Source: Rhodocyclales bacterium
GTDB taxonomy: Bacteria > Pseudomonadota > Gammaproteobacteria > Burkholderiales > Rhodocyclaceae
DNA: 64,000 nt
NCBI GenBank assembly: GCA_016183655.1
Contig: JACPEH010000024.1
Coordinates: forward strand, 124,001 to 188,000
Direction of reading: 5' to 3'
The position numbers and the translations under genes are program-made. Shown here piece after piece: positions 24,310 to 33,091 of the stretch; position 1 is the first letter of the stretch, and each line of letters starts with the position of its first letter. The notes under the pieces were generated by a model, which was given only the letters and a program-made list of their open reading frames with translations, was not told where the DNA came from and ran no database searches.

Positions 24310-27300
24310 ATGTCCTGCGCGCGCAAAAATCCGCTGGCGTTGTTCGTTTGCTGCGGCGTGGCCGGCCTTGCCGGGCTGGCTGCCGACGATGCGGTTGCCC
24401 AGGGCATGACGCCGCTGCGCGTCGACCCGGTGCTGCTGGGGCTGCCTCCGGCAGAGAAGAAGCCGCCGGCGGCGCCTGAGAAAGCGACCGAGCCTGCTGC
24501 GGAAAAAGCGCGGGCCGAGGTGAAGCCGGTCGATACGCAGGCGGTGGAAAGCAAGTCGCTGCCGACGGATGCCGAGGCCGAGGCGGCTGCCGCCAGCAAA
24601 CCCAAGGCGGCGCCTGCCCGCGCCGCCTCTCCCGACAAGATCCCCGCGCGTGCGGTGGCTCCCGCCGAAGCGCCGGCCGCCGTGGCTCCCGCGCCGTCGG
24701 CGCCGATGCAGTCGAGCTCGCCGGTCGTCGCCGCGCCGGCGCCGCGGCCGCGCGAACAGGAAACCGTGCCGGCGACACGCGGTGCGCCGGGGTCGACGCA
24801 GCCGGTGTCGCCAACGCGCGCTGAGCCTCCCGCCGGTAAGGTGACAACGCTGGCGCCGCTGCAGGTGCATCCCGGCCTGCTCGACCCGTCCGCAGTGGCA
24901 GCCGCACCGGCGCCGGTGGCCGCCGGTGGCGCCGCGCCCAGCAAGGTGGCCGGGCGTCCCGCCAGCGCGCCGACGCTGCCGCCCGGCGTGAGCAAGGTGA
25001 CGACGCTCGCTCCGCTGCGCGTGCATCCCGGTCTGCTCGGCCTGCCGGCCATGGCCGGTGCCCCCGTTCCCGGGGCGGTGGCGGCGGGCGCCCCGGCGAC
25101 GCTTGCCGGCCTCGCGCAAAACGAACAGGATGCGTGGCGCGCCGGCCGGCCGCCGGTGCTGAATTTTCCGCGAGAGTCGATCGAGCTGCCCGATGGCGCC
25201 GTCGGCGTGCCGGCGCTGCGCGCGGCGAAGACGCTGGCGCCGCTGCAGTCGGGCGGCTTGCCCCGGCCGATGTTCCTTACCGCCGATGAGCTGGCCGGCA
25301 TTGCCGATCGCGAGACGGTGGCGACCGGCAATGCCGAGGCGCGGCAGGCCGGTACGGTGGTCAACGCCGATCGCCTGACCTACTGGCCGGTCGAGGACGA
25401 GCTGGAAGCAGCCGGCAACGTGCGCATGGCACAGGCCGAGGACCTCGTCACCGGGCCGCGCATGCGCATGAAGCTTGGTTCGCAGACGGGCGTCTTCGAC
25501 GAGCCGACCTATTCGTTCAAGCGCGAGGCGAAATGGGCGGCGAAGGAGCGCGAGCGGCAGGAGAAGGGGGTAAAGGGATCGACGCCCGTGAATGCCTCCG
25601 GGGAGGCAGCTTGGCAGCAAGCTGCCACAGCATTCAAAATGAGCCGCCCTGAGCCCGGGTCGCTGATGAACGTGCTTGGCGTCTCGGCGGAGGAGCCGGA
25701 CGAGATCCCGAAGACGACAGCGACGGGCAATGCCGAGCGCATCGACTTCGAGGGCGAGAACAAGATGCGCATCTTCAACGGCAACTACACCACCTGCCAG
25801 CCGGACGATCCGGGCTGGTACGTCCGCTCCGACGAGCTGGCGCTCGACTACGACCGCGAGGTCGGCGAGGGCAGGAACAGCACGGTGTACTTCCAGAATA
25901 CGCCGATCTTCTGGACGCCATGGATGTCGTTCTCGCTGAACAATAACCGCAAGTCGGGGTTCCTCTCGCCGACTTTCGGCTCAAGTACGGTCAGCGGCCT
26001 GTCGCTGTCGACGCCGTATTACTGGAACATCGCGCCGCACATGGACGCGACGATCTCGCCGCGCATCTATTCCAAGCGCGGCCTGCAGATGGCTGGAGAA
26101 TTCCGTTACCTCGACTACAATTTTTCCAGCAACGTCCGCGCCGAGTACCTGCCCAACGACCGCCAGGCCGACGGCGACAACCGCTACGGCTACTCGCTGC
26201 GCCATCTGCAGAATTTTGGTCGTGGTGTTACTGGGACCTTGAATATTTCGGGCGTCTCCGACGACAAGTACTTCACCGATCTTTCGTCTCGCTCGGTGTT
26301 GTCCTCGCAGCGACAGCTGTTGCGCCAGGGGGTGCTCAGTTACGGCGGCGAGTTGTGGAGCGCCAACGTCATCGGCCAGTCGTACCAGGCGCTGAACCCC
26401 GATACCGATCCGGCGCAGCGCATTGGCAAGTCCTACTCCTACGCGCCGCAGGTCAACCTGACCGCGCGCCGCCCCGACTTCTATTATTCCGATCTGGCGT
26501 TCACCGGCCAATACACGGTGTTCACGCATCCCGACGCCAACCACTCGGACCCGAGCCAGCGCAAGGACGAAGGCCGGCGTCTGGTCGCCTACCCGCAGCT
26601 GGCGCTGCCGATCGTGCAGCCGGGCTGGTACGTGACGCCGAAGGTCGGCATGCACATGACCAGCTATTCGCTGGACCGCCGGGCGCCGAATTCGGTCGGT
26701 TCCGAGTCGATTTCCCGCTCGCTGCCGATCTACAGCGTCGATGCCGGCATGACCTTCGAGCGGGAGACCAGTTGGTTCGGTGCGCCGGCGACGCAGACGC
26801 TGGAGCCGCGGCTGTACTACCTGAACGTGCCGTACAAGAACCAGAGCCTGATCCCGAACTTCGATTCCGGAGTTGCTACCTTCGACTTCGCGCAGATTTT
26901 CGGCGAGAACCAGTTCGCGGGCTACGACCGCGTCAGCGACGCCAACCAACTGACCGCCGCCGTCGTCTCCCGCCTGATCGATCCGACCAGCGGCGCCGAG
27001 GCGATGCGGGCGATGTTCGGCCAGCGCTACTACTTCCAGCGCCAGCGGGTCGACCTACAGGGGCAGACGATCCCGGGAACGACGCGCGACAAATGGAACC
27101 GCTCCGACTTCCTCGCCGCCTTCAGCGGCCGCGTGCTGCCGAAGACCTGGCTCGACGCCGCGCTGCAGTACAACCCGGCGGACCAGCGCATGGAGCGCTC
27201 GTCGATCGGCGCGCGCTACCAGCCGGAGCTGGGCAAGACGCTCAACGTCAGCTATCGCTTCGCCAGCAACCAGATTTCCAGCGGCGCGCTGAAGAACGTG

Positions 27301-27609
27301 GACGTCGCCGGTCAGTGGCCGATCTGGGGTGGCTGGTCGGCGGTCGGTCGCTACAATTACTCGATCCTCGACCACAAGCCGGTCGAGACGGTGGCCGGCC
27401 TGGAATACAACGCCGGCTGCTGGGCGGTTCGTTTCGTCAGCCACCAGGTGGCGACGCTGTCCGAACGGACCAACACCTCGTTCTTCGTTCAGCTCGAGCT
27501 GAACGACTTCGCCCGCATCGGCTCCAACCCGATTGATCTGTTGAGGCGCAACATCCAGGGCTACGGCCTTGCCAACCAGCCGGTCGCCGATCCGGTGTTC
27601 GGCGAGTAG
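24310..27609 (+). CDS. lptD: LPS-assembly protein LptD with long repeat-bearing N-terminal extension
   Basis: A 1099-aa outer-membrane LPS translocon. After a signal peptide (to about residue 31) comes an unusual, roughly 320-residue Ala/Pro/Val-rich region. The LptA-like jelly-roll domain starts near residue 355 ('VVNADRLTYWPVEDELEAAG') and the 26-stranded barrel domain occupies the rest. The extension carries a repeated motif: 'MTPLRVDPVLLGLP' (33-46), 'VTTLAPLQVHPGLLDP' (178-193), 'VTTLAPLRVHPGLLGLP' (230-246) and a degenerate copy near 307. Usual LptD proteins are about 780 aa. Mature cysteines fall in 'TTCQPDDPGW' and 'NAGCWAVRF', enough for one of the two known disulfides. surA, pdxA and rsmA follow as in many proteobacteria. 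Confidence 0.92.
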   Translation: MSCARKNPLALFVCCGVAGLAGLAADDAVAQGMTPLRVDPVLLGLPPAEKKPPAAPEKATEPAAEKARAEVKPVDTQAVESKSLPTDAEAEAAAASKPKAAPARAASPDKIPARAVAPAEAPAAVAPAPSAPMQSSSPVVAAPAPRPREQETVPATRGAPGSTQPVSPTRAEPPAGKVTTLAPLQVHPGLLDPSAVAAAPAPVAAGGAAPSKVAGRPASAPTLPPGVSKVTTLAPLRVHPGLLGLPAMAGAPVPGAVAAGAPATLAGLAQNEQDAWRAGRPPVLNFPRESIELPDGAVGVPALRAAKTLAPLQSGGLPRPMFLTADELAGIADRETVATGNAEARQAGTVVNADRLTYWPVEDELEAAGNVRMAQAEDLVTGPRMRMKLGSQTGVFDEPTYSFKREAKWAAKERERQEKGVKGSTPVNASGEAAWQQAATAFKMSRPEPGSLMNVLGVSAEEPDEIPKTTATGNAERIDFEGENKMRIFNGNYTTCQPDDPGWYVRSDELALDYDREVGEGRNSTVYFQNTPIFWTPWMSFSLNNNRKSGFLSPTFGSSTVSGLSLSTPYYWNIAPHMDATISPRIYSKRGLQMAGEFRYLDYNFSSNVRAEYLPNDRQADGDNRYGYSLRHLQNFGRGVTGTLNISGVSDDKYFTDLSSRSVLSSQRQLLRQGVLSYGGELWSANVIGQSYQALNPDTDPAQRIGKSYSYAPQVNLTARRPDFYYSDLAFTGQYTVFTHPDANHSDPSQRKDEGRRLVAYPQLALPIVQPGWYVTPKVGMHMTSYSLDRRAPNSVGSESISRSLPIYSVDAGMTFERETSWFGAPATQTLEPRLYYLNVPYKNQSLIPNFDSGVATFDFAQIFGENQFAGYDRVSDANQLTAAVVSRLIDPTSGAEAMRAMFGQRYYFQRQRVDLQGQTIPGTTRDKWNRSDFLAAFSGRVLPKTWLDAALQYNPADQRMERSSIGARYQPELGKTLNVSYRFASNQISSGALKNVDVAGQWPIWGGWSAVGRYNYSILDHKPVETVAGLEYNAGCWAVRFVSHQVATLSERTNTSFFVQLELNDFARIGSNPIDLLRRNIQGYGLANQPVADPVFGE

Positions 27610-27620
27610 GGGTTTTGTTC

Positions 27621-28937
27621 ATGACATTGCTGTCCCGCATCCTTCTGGCGCTCGCCGCGAGCGCCGCTTTCATTTCTGCCGCGCACGCGCAGTCGGACCG
27701 GGCGACCGTGGTTCCCGCTGAGGTGGACCGCATCGTCGCGGTGGTCAACGACGAGGTGATCACGCTCGGCGAATTGCGCGGCCGGCTCGATTCCGCGCTG
27801 GCGCAGCTGAAGCGGCAGGGAACGCCGTTGCCGCCGCGCGAAGTGATGGAGCGGCAGATGCTCGAGCGTCTGATCGTCGATCGCATCCAGCTGCAGACTG
27901 CGCGCGATACCGGCCTGCGCATCGACGATGCCCAGCTCGACCAGGCCTTGAACCGCATTGCCGCCGGCAACAAGATGAACGTTTCGCAGTTCCGCCAGGC
28001 ACTGGAGAAGGATGGCATCCGCTTCGCCAAGTTCCGCGAGGAAATCCGCGACGAGATGACGGTGGCCCGCCTGCGCGAGCGCGAGGTGGATAACCGCCTG
28101 GTGATCAGCGACGCCGAGGTCGACAACTTCATCGCTGCGGAGACGGCCAAGGGCCCTGGCGGCGACGAGGTGCAGGTCGCCCACATCCTGCTGCGCGCAC
28201 CGGAGTCGGCCTCTCCCGAGCAGTTGCAGAAGCTCAAGGCGAAGGCTGACGAGATCCTGCAGCGGCTGGCCAAGGGTGAGGATTTCTCGCAGCTGGCTGC
28301 GTCCTATTCCGATGCGCCGGACGCGTTGCAAGGGGGCAACATGAGCCCGCGTCCGGTAGATCGCCTGCCGGGACTCTTCGTCGAGGCCGTGGCGAAAATG
28401 AAGGCAGGCGAGGTGTCGCCGATCCTGCGCAGCCCGAACGGTTTCCACATCGTCAAGCTGGTCGCCCGCAAGGGAGGAATCTCGCTGCCGCCGGTCCAGC
28501 AGACGCGCGCCCGCCATATCCTGATCCGCGTGAACGAACTGGTCTCCGAGTCGGAGGCGCTGCACAAGCTGACCGGTTTGCGCGACCGCCTCGTGCACGG
28601 CGGCGATTTTGCCGAGTTGGCCCGTCTCTACTCGCAGGACGGATCTGCGGCCAAGGGTGGCGACCTCGGCTGGCTCTACCCAGGCGACACCGTACCCGAA
28701 TTCGAGCGCGTGATGGACCGCCTGGAACCCCAGGAAATCAGCCAGCCGACGCAGTCGCCGTTCGGCTTCCATCTGATCCAGGTGCTTGAGCGGCGCGTCC
28801 AGGATGTCTCCAGCGACCGCCAGCGCATGTCGGCCCGCCAGGTGCTGCGCGAGCGCAAGCTCGACGAAGCCTATCAGGACTGGCTGCGCCAGATTCGCGA
28901 CCGCGCCTACGTCGAGTACCGGCTGGAGGAACGCTGA
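27621..28937 (+). CDS. surA: periplasmic chaperone and peptidyl-prolyl isomerase SurA
   Basis: A 438-aa periplasmic chaperone for outer-membrane proteins, including LptD. Signal peptide ends 'ISAAHA'. The N-terminal chaperone module contains 'VDRIVAVVNDEVITLGEL'. Two parvulin (PPIC) domains follow: the first around 'VQVAHILLRAPESASPEQ', the second around 'TRARHILIRVNELVSESE', each with 'SQD/YSDAPDA..GG' elements. The C-terminal helix 'DEAYQDWLRQIRDRAYVEYR' completes the chaperone fold. The ATG at 27621 is chosen over a TTG two codons upstream. It is 11 bases after lptD and one base before pdxA. Confidence 0.95.
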   Translation: MTLLSRILLALAASAAFISAAHAQSDRATVVPAEVDRIVAVVNDEVITLGELRGRLDSALAQLKRQGTPLPPREVMERQMLERLIVDRIQLQTARDTGLRIDDAQLDQALNRIAAGNKMNVSQFRQALEKDGIRFAKFREEIRDEMTVARLREREVDNRLVISDAEVDNFIAAETAKGPGGDEVQVAHILLRAPESASPEQLQKLKAKADEILQRLAKGEDFSQLAASYSDAPDALQGGNMSPRPVDRLPGLFVEAVAKMKAGEVSPILRSPNGFHIVKLVARKGGISLPPVQQTRARHILIRVNELVSESEALHKLTGLRDRLVHGGDFAELARLYSQDGSAAKGGDLGWLYPGDTVPEFERVMDRLEPQEISQPTQSPFGFHLIQVLERRVQDVSSDRQRMSARQVLRERKLDEAYQDWLRQIRDRAYVEYRLEER

Positions 28938-28938
28938 C

Positions 28939-29964
28939 GTGGATTCCCGTCCGGTGATCGCCGTCACTTCCGGCGAGCCGGCCGGCATCGGTCCCGAGCT
29001 CTGCCTGCGCCTGGCTGACGAGCGCTTCCCGGCGCGCCTCGTCGTCCTCGCCGACCGCGACCTGCTGGCGGCGCGCGCCACGGCCGTCGGCTGGCGGGGG
29101 CGTTTCCGCGATTATGCCGCGGACGCTGCGCCGGCCACGGCCGACGCAGCCGCGGTGCTTGAAATCCTGCATTGCCCGCTTGCCGTGCCCTCCGTTCCCG
29201 GCCGTCTCGATCCGGCCAACGCCCCGGCGGTCCTCGCCATGCTCGACCGCGCCCTCGCCGGCTGCCGTTCCGGCGAATTCGCGGCGATGGTCACGGCACC
29301 GGTGCACAAGGGCGTCATCAACCAGGGCGGCGCGCCGGGGACGTTCTTTTCCGGCCACACCGAATACCTGGCCGAGCATACCGGCACGCCGCGCGTCGTC
29401 ATGATGCTCGCCGGCGGCACGCCGCAGGGGCCGTTGCGCGTCGCGCTGGCCACCACGCACCTGCCGCTGCGCGCAGTAGCCGATGCGATCACGCCGCAGC
29501 TGCTGGAAGAGACGCTGCGCATCCTGCACGCCGACATGCGCGTCAAGTACGGCATCGCCGAACCCCGCATCCTGGTCGCCGGCCTCAATCCGCACGCCGG
29601 CGAGGACGGCTACCTCGGTCGCGAGGAAATCGAGGTCATCACGCCGCTGCTCGACCGCCTGCGCGGCGAGGGCATGCGTCTGCTCGGCCCGCTGCCGGCG
29701 GACACGATGTTCACGCCGCCGCAGCTGGCGCAGGGCGACTGCGTGCTGGCGATGTACCACGACCAGGGACTGACGGCGCTCAAATACGCCACCTTCGGCC
29801 ACGGCATCAACGTCACGCTGGGCTTGCCGATCATCCGCACCTCGGTCGACCACGGCACCGCGCTGTCGCTCGCCGGCCGTGGCACGGCCGATTCCGGCAG
29901 CCTGTTCGAGGCGGTGCGCGAGGCGGTCCGCATGGCCGCCTGCGCGCGGCAGGGAACAGCATGA
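28939..29964 (+). CDS. pdxA: 4-hydroxythreonine-4-phosphate dehydrogenase
   Basis: A 341-aa NAD-dependent enzyme of the DXP-dependent pyridoxal-phosphate pathway. '[12 protein letters not shown]' at the N-terminus, the metal-binding histidines within 'GHTEYLAE' and '[16 protein letters not shown]', and '[18 protein letters not shown]' are family landmarks. The GTG at 28939 has a GGAGGA site 9 bases upstream and starts one base after the surA stop. The last codons overlap the rsmA start (ATGA). An epd gene for an earlier step of the same pathway lies elsewhere in this window (46448-47488). Confidence 0.95.
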   Translation: MDSRPVIAVTSGEPAGIGPELCLRLADERFPARLVVLADRDLLAARATAVGWRGRFRDYAADAAPATADAAAVLEILHCPLAVPSVPGRLDPANAPAVLAMLDRALAGCRSGEFAAMVTAPVHKGVINQGGAPGTFFSGHTEYLAEHTGTPRVVMMLAGGTPQGPLRVALATTHLPLRAVADAITPQLLEETLRILHADMRVKYGIAEPRILVAGLNPHAGEDGYLGREEIEVITPLLDRLRGEGMRLLGPLPADTMFTPPQLAQGDCVLAMYHDQGLTALKYATFGHGINVTLGLPIIRTSVDHGTALSLAGRGTADSGSLFEAVREAVRMAACARQGTA

Positions 29965-30740
29965 AGCACATCCCGCGCAAGCGCTTCGGGCAGAACTTCC
30001 TCGTCGATGCGCAGATCGTCGCCGACATCGTCGGCGCCGTCGCGCCGCGGCGAGACGACTGCGTCGTCGAGATCGGGCCCGGCCTCGGCGCGCTCACCGA
30101 GCCGCTGCTCGAACGCGTCGACCTTCTGCACGTGGTCGAAATCGACCGCGACATCGTCGCCCGCCTGAAGAAGCGCTATCCGCCGGAGCGGCTGACGATC
30201 CACGAGGGCGATGCGCTGGCCTTCGATTTCGGTGCGCTCGCTGTGCCGGGCCGGGGCTTGCGCATCGTCGGCAACCTGCCTTACAACATCTCGACGCCGC
30301 TGCTGTTCCACCTCGCCGGCTACGCCGGCTGCGTGCACGACATGCACTTCATGCTGCAGAAGGAAGTGGTCGAGCGCATGGTCGCCGAGCCCGGCGACAG
30401 CGAACGCGGCCGCCTGTCGGTGATGCTGCAGTACCGCTTCTGGCTGGAGTGGCTGATCGACGTGCCGCCGACCGCCTTCGACCCGCCGCCGAAGGTCGAC
30501 TCGGCGGTGGTACGGATGATTCCGCACGATCCGGCCGAGCTGACGGCGAGCGACGAGGCGTTGCTCGGCAAGGTGGTTGCCGCCGCCTTCGCGCAGCGGC
30601 GAAAGATGCTGCGCAACAACCTCAAGGGACTGCTCGACGACGCGGCGTTCACGACGCTGGGCATTGACCCGACCCGTCGCGCCGAAGATCTGTCGGTCGC
30701 CGACTACGTCCGCATCGCCAACTTCCTGGCAAAAAAATAG
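29961..30740 (+). CDS. rsmA: 16S rRNA dimethyladenosine transferase
   Basis: A 259-aa SAM-dependent enzyme (KsgA) that dimethylates two adjacent adenines near the 3' end of 16S rRNA. '[14 protein letters not shown]' (SAM entry), '[15 protein letters not shown]' (motif I) and the catalytic '[14 protein letters not shown]' (NLPY) are intact. It overlaps pdxA by 4 bases. The last codons, GCA AAA AAA TAG, also supply the U tract of the terminator read from the opposite strand (30731-30762), an economical convergent arrangement. Confidence 0.96.
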   Translation: MKHIPRKRFGQNFLVDAQIVADIVGAVAPRRDDCVVEIGPGLGALTEPLLERVDLLHVVEIDRDIVARLKKRYPPERLTIHEGDALAFDFGALAVPGRGLRIVGNLPYNISTPLLFHLAGYAGCVHDMHFMLQKEVVERMVAEPGDSERGRLSVMLQYRFWLEWLIDVPPTAFDPPPKVDSAVVRMIPHDPAELTASDEALLGKVVAAAFAQRRKMLRNNLKGLLDDAAFTTLGIDPTRRAEDLSVADYVRIANFLAKK

Positions 30741-30762
30741 CGGCACCTGTGCCGGGTGCCGC
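30731..30762 (-). terminator. Rho-independent terminator for minus-strand DUF2892 gene
   Basis: On the minus strand GCGGCACC, loop CGGCACA, GGTGCCGC is followed by TATTTTTTT. The T run is the complement of the final lysine codons of rsmA. It sits 48 bases after the DUF2892 stop. On the plus strand the same hairpin lacks a T run. Confidence 0.75.
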
Positions 30763-30772
30763 ATGTCGAAAA

Positions 30773-30801
30773 GGGAAGCGGAGAGGAGGGGGCCGCTTCC
30801 C
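30773..30801. other. GC hairpin between convergent genes
   Basis: GGGAAGCGG and CCGCTTCCC form 9-bp perfect arms in the gap between rsmA and the DUF2892 gene. The following plus-strand bases are only mildly T-rich, so it could give partial termination of rsmA. Confidence 0.4.
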
Positions 30802-30810
30802 GACGCCTTT

Positions 30811-31002
30811 CTATTCCTTCAGCGGACAGGTATTCAGCCCGAGCAGGGTGTAGGCCGGGCACCAGCCCATCAGACCGGTGGCCAGCGGGACGATGCCGAG
30901 CCAGCCCCAGACGCCGACCGTGCCGGTCGCGGCGAGGCCGATGAGGACGATCCCGGCGAGGATGCGGGCGATCTTGTCGAAGCCGCCGACGTTTGCTTTC
31001 AT
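30811..31002 (-). CDS. DUF2892 small inner-membrane protein
   Basis: A 63-aa protein of the DUF2892 family (the same two-helix unit found at the C-terminus of YgaP rhodaneses). Two membrane helices surround 'GWLGIVPLATGLMGWCPAY', with the family motif GWCPxY and the closing 'LGLNTCPLKE'. The start at 31002 has an AAGGAG site 6-8 bases upstream. Upstream lies a Crp-type palindrome exactly placed for class II activation (31060-31075). A strong terminator ends the transcript. Molecular role is unknown; homologues are often expressed under low oxygen or with sulfur-metabolism genes. Confidence 0.85.
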   Translation of the reverse strand: MKANVGGFDKIARILAGIVLIGLAATGTVGVWGWLGIVPLATGLMGWCPAYTLLGLNTCPLKE

Positions 31003-31032
31003 GCTTTTCTCCTTGAGCTTGGGATAGTCCAA

Positions 31033-31075
31033 AGAATAAGCGGCGGCTAATGCGTTGTCTGTAACCTGGGTCACA
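31033..31075 (-). promoter_or_regulatory. class II Crp/Fnr-type promoter of the DUF2892 gene
   Basis: On the minus strand TGTGA-N6-TTACA (31060-31075) matches the Crp consensus TGTGA-N6-TCACA with one change. A TATTCT -10 box is at 31033-31038, giving a start near 31026. The palindrome is then centred at -41.5, the classic position for activation by Crp/Fnr regulators. A Crp/Fnr-family gene ends 37 bases upstream of the site. Confidence 0.6.
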
Positions 31076-31111
31076 CAGCCGGAAAAATTCGGCGAAGCGG
31101 CCGCGCTGCGG

Positions 31112-31783
31112 TTAGGCGATGCCGCCTTCGGCGGCGCGGCGCAGCCCGTCGCGGTCGACCAGCGTGATCCGCTCCCGCCCGAGTTCGACCAGCCCCTCAG
31201 CGGCGAATCCCTTGAGCAGCCGGCTGACGATCTCGCGCACGCTGCCGAGTTCGTCGGCGAGCGCCTGGTGGGTGGCGTGGATGTCGCTGCCGCGTGCCAG
31301 CAGCAGGCGGGCCAGGCGCTGGTCGAGGCGATGGAAGGCGACCTCCTCGACCAGTTGCATCAGGTCGGCGATCCGTTCGGCGAGCAGGTGGAAAACGAAG
31401 TCGCGGAAAGCCCGGTTTTCGGCGAGCAGCTTCGCGAACAGCGTGTCCGGAAGGATCGCCAGCGTCACCGCCGTTTCGCTCTCGCCGCGCGCCGTGTACG
31501 GCGTGTGGCCGAGCAGGCAGCTCGAACTGATGATGCACGAGTCACCCGGCTCGACGCGGTAGAGCAGCATCTCGCGCCCGGACGGCGCCGTCTTGACCAC
31601 CTTGATCGAGCCTTCGACGACCAGCGGAAACCCCTGGCAAGGCTGTGCTTCGGCAAAGAGGCGCGCGCCCGCGGGAATGCGCAGTAGCGCTGTCGGCTGC
31701 AGCAGTCGGTCGAGCTCGGCGGCGGGCAGGTCGTGCAGCGCCGGGTAAAGCGCCAGCAGCCGTTCGTGCGTCACCGTGCCCAT
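31112..31783 (-). CDS. Crp/Fnr-family transcription regulator
   Basis: A 223-aa regulator with an N-terminal cyclic-nucleotide-binding-like domain (about residues 15-135) and a C-terminal winged helix whose recognition region is 'ATHQALADELGSVREIVSRL'. There is no N-terminal cysteine cluster, so it is not an oxygen-sensing Fnr. Paired cysteines are not arranged for Fe-S binding. The effector is unknown. It is the last gene of a minus-strand series, 7 bases after xthA. The best local target is the promoter at 31033-31075. The family is secure; the regulon is inferred. Confidence 0.85.
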   Translation of the reverse strand: MGTVTHERLLALYPALHDLPAAELDRLLQPTALLRIPAGARLFAEAQPCQGFPLVVEGSIKVVKTAPSGREMLLYRVEPGDSCIISSSCLLGHTPYTARGESETAVTLAILPDTLFAKLLAENRAFRDFVFHLLAERIADLMQLVEEVAFHRLDQRLARLLLARGSDIHATHQALADELGSVREIVSRLLKGFAAEGLVELGRERITLVDRDGLRRAAEGGIA

Positions 31784-31790
31784 GCGCCGC

Positions 31791-32552
31791 TCAGCGCTCG
31801 ATCTCGGCGATCACCGGCGCGTGATCGGAGGGGCGCTCCAGCTTGCGCGGCGCCTTGTCCACGTTGCAGGCGCGACAGAGGGCGGCGAGCGGCGGCGAAA
31901 GCAGGATGTGGTCGATGCGCAGGCCGAAGTTGCGGCGGAAGGCCATCATCCGGTAGTCCCACCACGAGAAGATTTTCTCCGGCTGCTCGAACAGGCGGAA
32001 GGCGTCGGTGAGGCCGAGCGCCGTCAGCGCCCGGAAGGCCTCGCGTTCGGCTGGCGAGACATGGATTTCCTCCTTCCAGTCCGGGTGCGCGTCGCGGTCC
32101 TCGGGGGCGATGTTGTAGTCGCCGAGCAGCGCCAGCTGCGGGTGGCGCGCCAGTTCGTCGCCGAGCCAGGCGGTCAGCGCGCGCAGCCAGTCGAGCTTGT
32201 AGGCGAACTTGTCGGAGCCGACGGCCTGGCCGTTCGGGAAATAAGCGCAGACCACGCGCAGGTCGCCGATGCTGGCAGCGATCACCCGCTTCTGCTCGTC
32301 GGCGAATCCCGGGATGCCGCAGCTTACGTCGCGCAGCGGTTCGCGCGCGATGATGGCGACGCCGTTGTAGGTCTTCTGGCCGCTGCAGGCCGCGTGATAG
32401 CCGGCAGCCTCGATCTCGGCGAGCGGGAAAGCCTTGTCCTCCAGCTTCAGTTCCTGCAGGCAAAGCACGTCCGGCCGCTCGGTCGCCAGCCAGTCGAGCA
32501 CCTGCGGCAGGCGCACCTTCAGCGAGTTGACGTTCCAGGTGGCGAGCTTCAC
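31791..32552 (-). CDS. xthA: exodeoxyribonuclease III (AP endonuclease)
   Basis: A 253-aa EEP-fold nuclease for base-excision repair: it cuts at abasic sites and trims 3' ends. '[12 protein letters not shown]', 'LCLQELKL' (metal-binding Glu), '[11 protein letters not shown]' (catalytic Asp/Asn), 'WWDYR' and 'RIDHILLS'...'SDHAPV' (catalytic His) are all present. It overlaps the DUF4124 gene by 4 bases (ATGA). Length is normal. Two xth types exist in this class; I use xthA as the general name. Confidence 0.93.
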   Translation of the reverse strand: MKLATWNVNSLKVRLPQVLDWLATERPDVLCLQELKLEDKAFPLAEIEAAGYHAACSGQKTYNGVAIIAREPLRDVSCGIPGFADEQKRVIAASIGDLRVVCAYFPNGQAVGSDKFAYKLDWLRALTAWLGDELARHPQLALLGDYNIAPEDRDAHPDWKEEIHVSPAEREAFRALTALGLTDAFRLFEQPEKIFSWWDYRMMAFRRNFGLRIDHILLSPPLAALCRACNVDKAPRKLERPSDHAPVIAEIER

Positions 32553-33070
32553 TGCGCGGGAGGAGTCAGCGGGCTGCTCGGCTTGCTGCCGAACGGCGCG
32601 GTCTTCGGATAGCCGGCGAGGTCGAGCAGGTTGTTCCAGCCGGCGGCTTCGAATCCCTTCACATGCTGACGGCCTACGAGGATCACGGGCACAAAGGCTT
32701 CGCCGCCGGTTACCTTCTTCAGCTCCTCAAGTTCCGGGGTTCCGCCCTGCACCATTTTTTCCTGGAAGGGAGTCCCTCGTTCGTTGAGGAGGTTGCGTCC
32801 CTTGTTGCAGGCTTCGATGCAGTCGGCCGAGGTGTAGAGAACGACGGGGAATTTCTCGGCGGCGACGCGGGCGGCATAGGAGATCGGGCCTTCGTCGCTC
32901 GTCTCTGCAGCCTCTCGTTTGCCGGCCGGCTTCACCCCCGCCGGCGGCGGCTGGTCGGAGAAGATGGTGCGGCCGGTGGCCGGGTCGACCCAGCGATAGG
33001 TTGTCTGGGCCTGTGCGGCGAATGATGCGAGCAGGGCGGCGATGAGCGCGATGGTCAGCCTGCTGTTCAT
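32549..33070 (-). CDS. exported DUF4124 plus glutaredoxin-like protein
   Basis: A 173-aa protein with a signal peptide ending 'AAQAQ', a DUF4124 segment ('[20 protein letters not shown]') and a glutaredoxin-like fold in the second half ('[20 protein letters not shown]' and '[19 protein letters not shown]'). The usual CPYC active site is replaced by C-IEA-C spacing, so redox activity is uncertain. The C-terminal tail is Pro/Ser-rich. It lies between prlC and xthA on the same strand with tight spacing, so it is probably cotranscribed. Periplasmic thiol role is a guess. Confidence 0.75.
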   Translation of the reverse strand: MNSRLTIALIAALLASFAAQAQTTYRWVDPATGRTIFSDQPPPAGVKPAGKREAAETSDEGPISYAARVAAEKFPVVLYTSADCIEACNKGRNLLNERGTPFQEKMVQGGTPELEELKKVTGGEAFVPVILVGRQHVKGFEAAGWNNLLDLAGYPKTAPFGSKPSSPLTPPAQ

Positions 33071-33091
33071 GTCAGCTCCCTCGGGGGTCGG

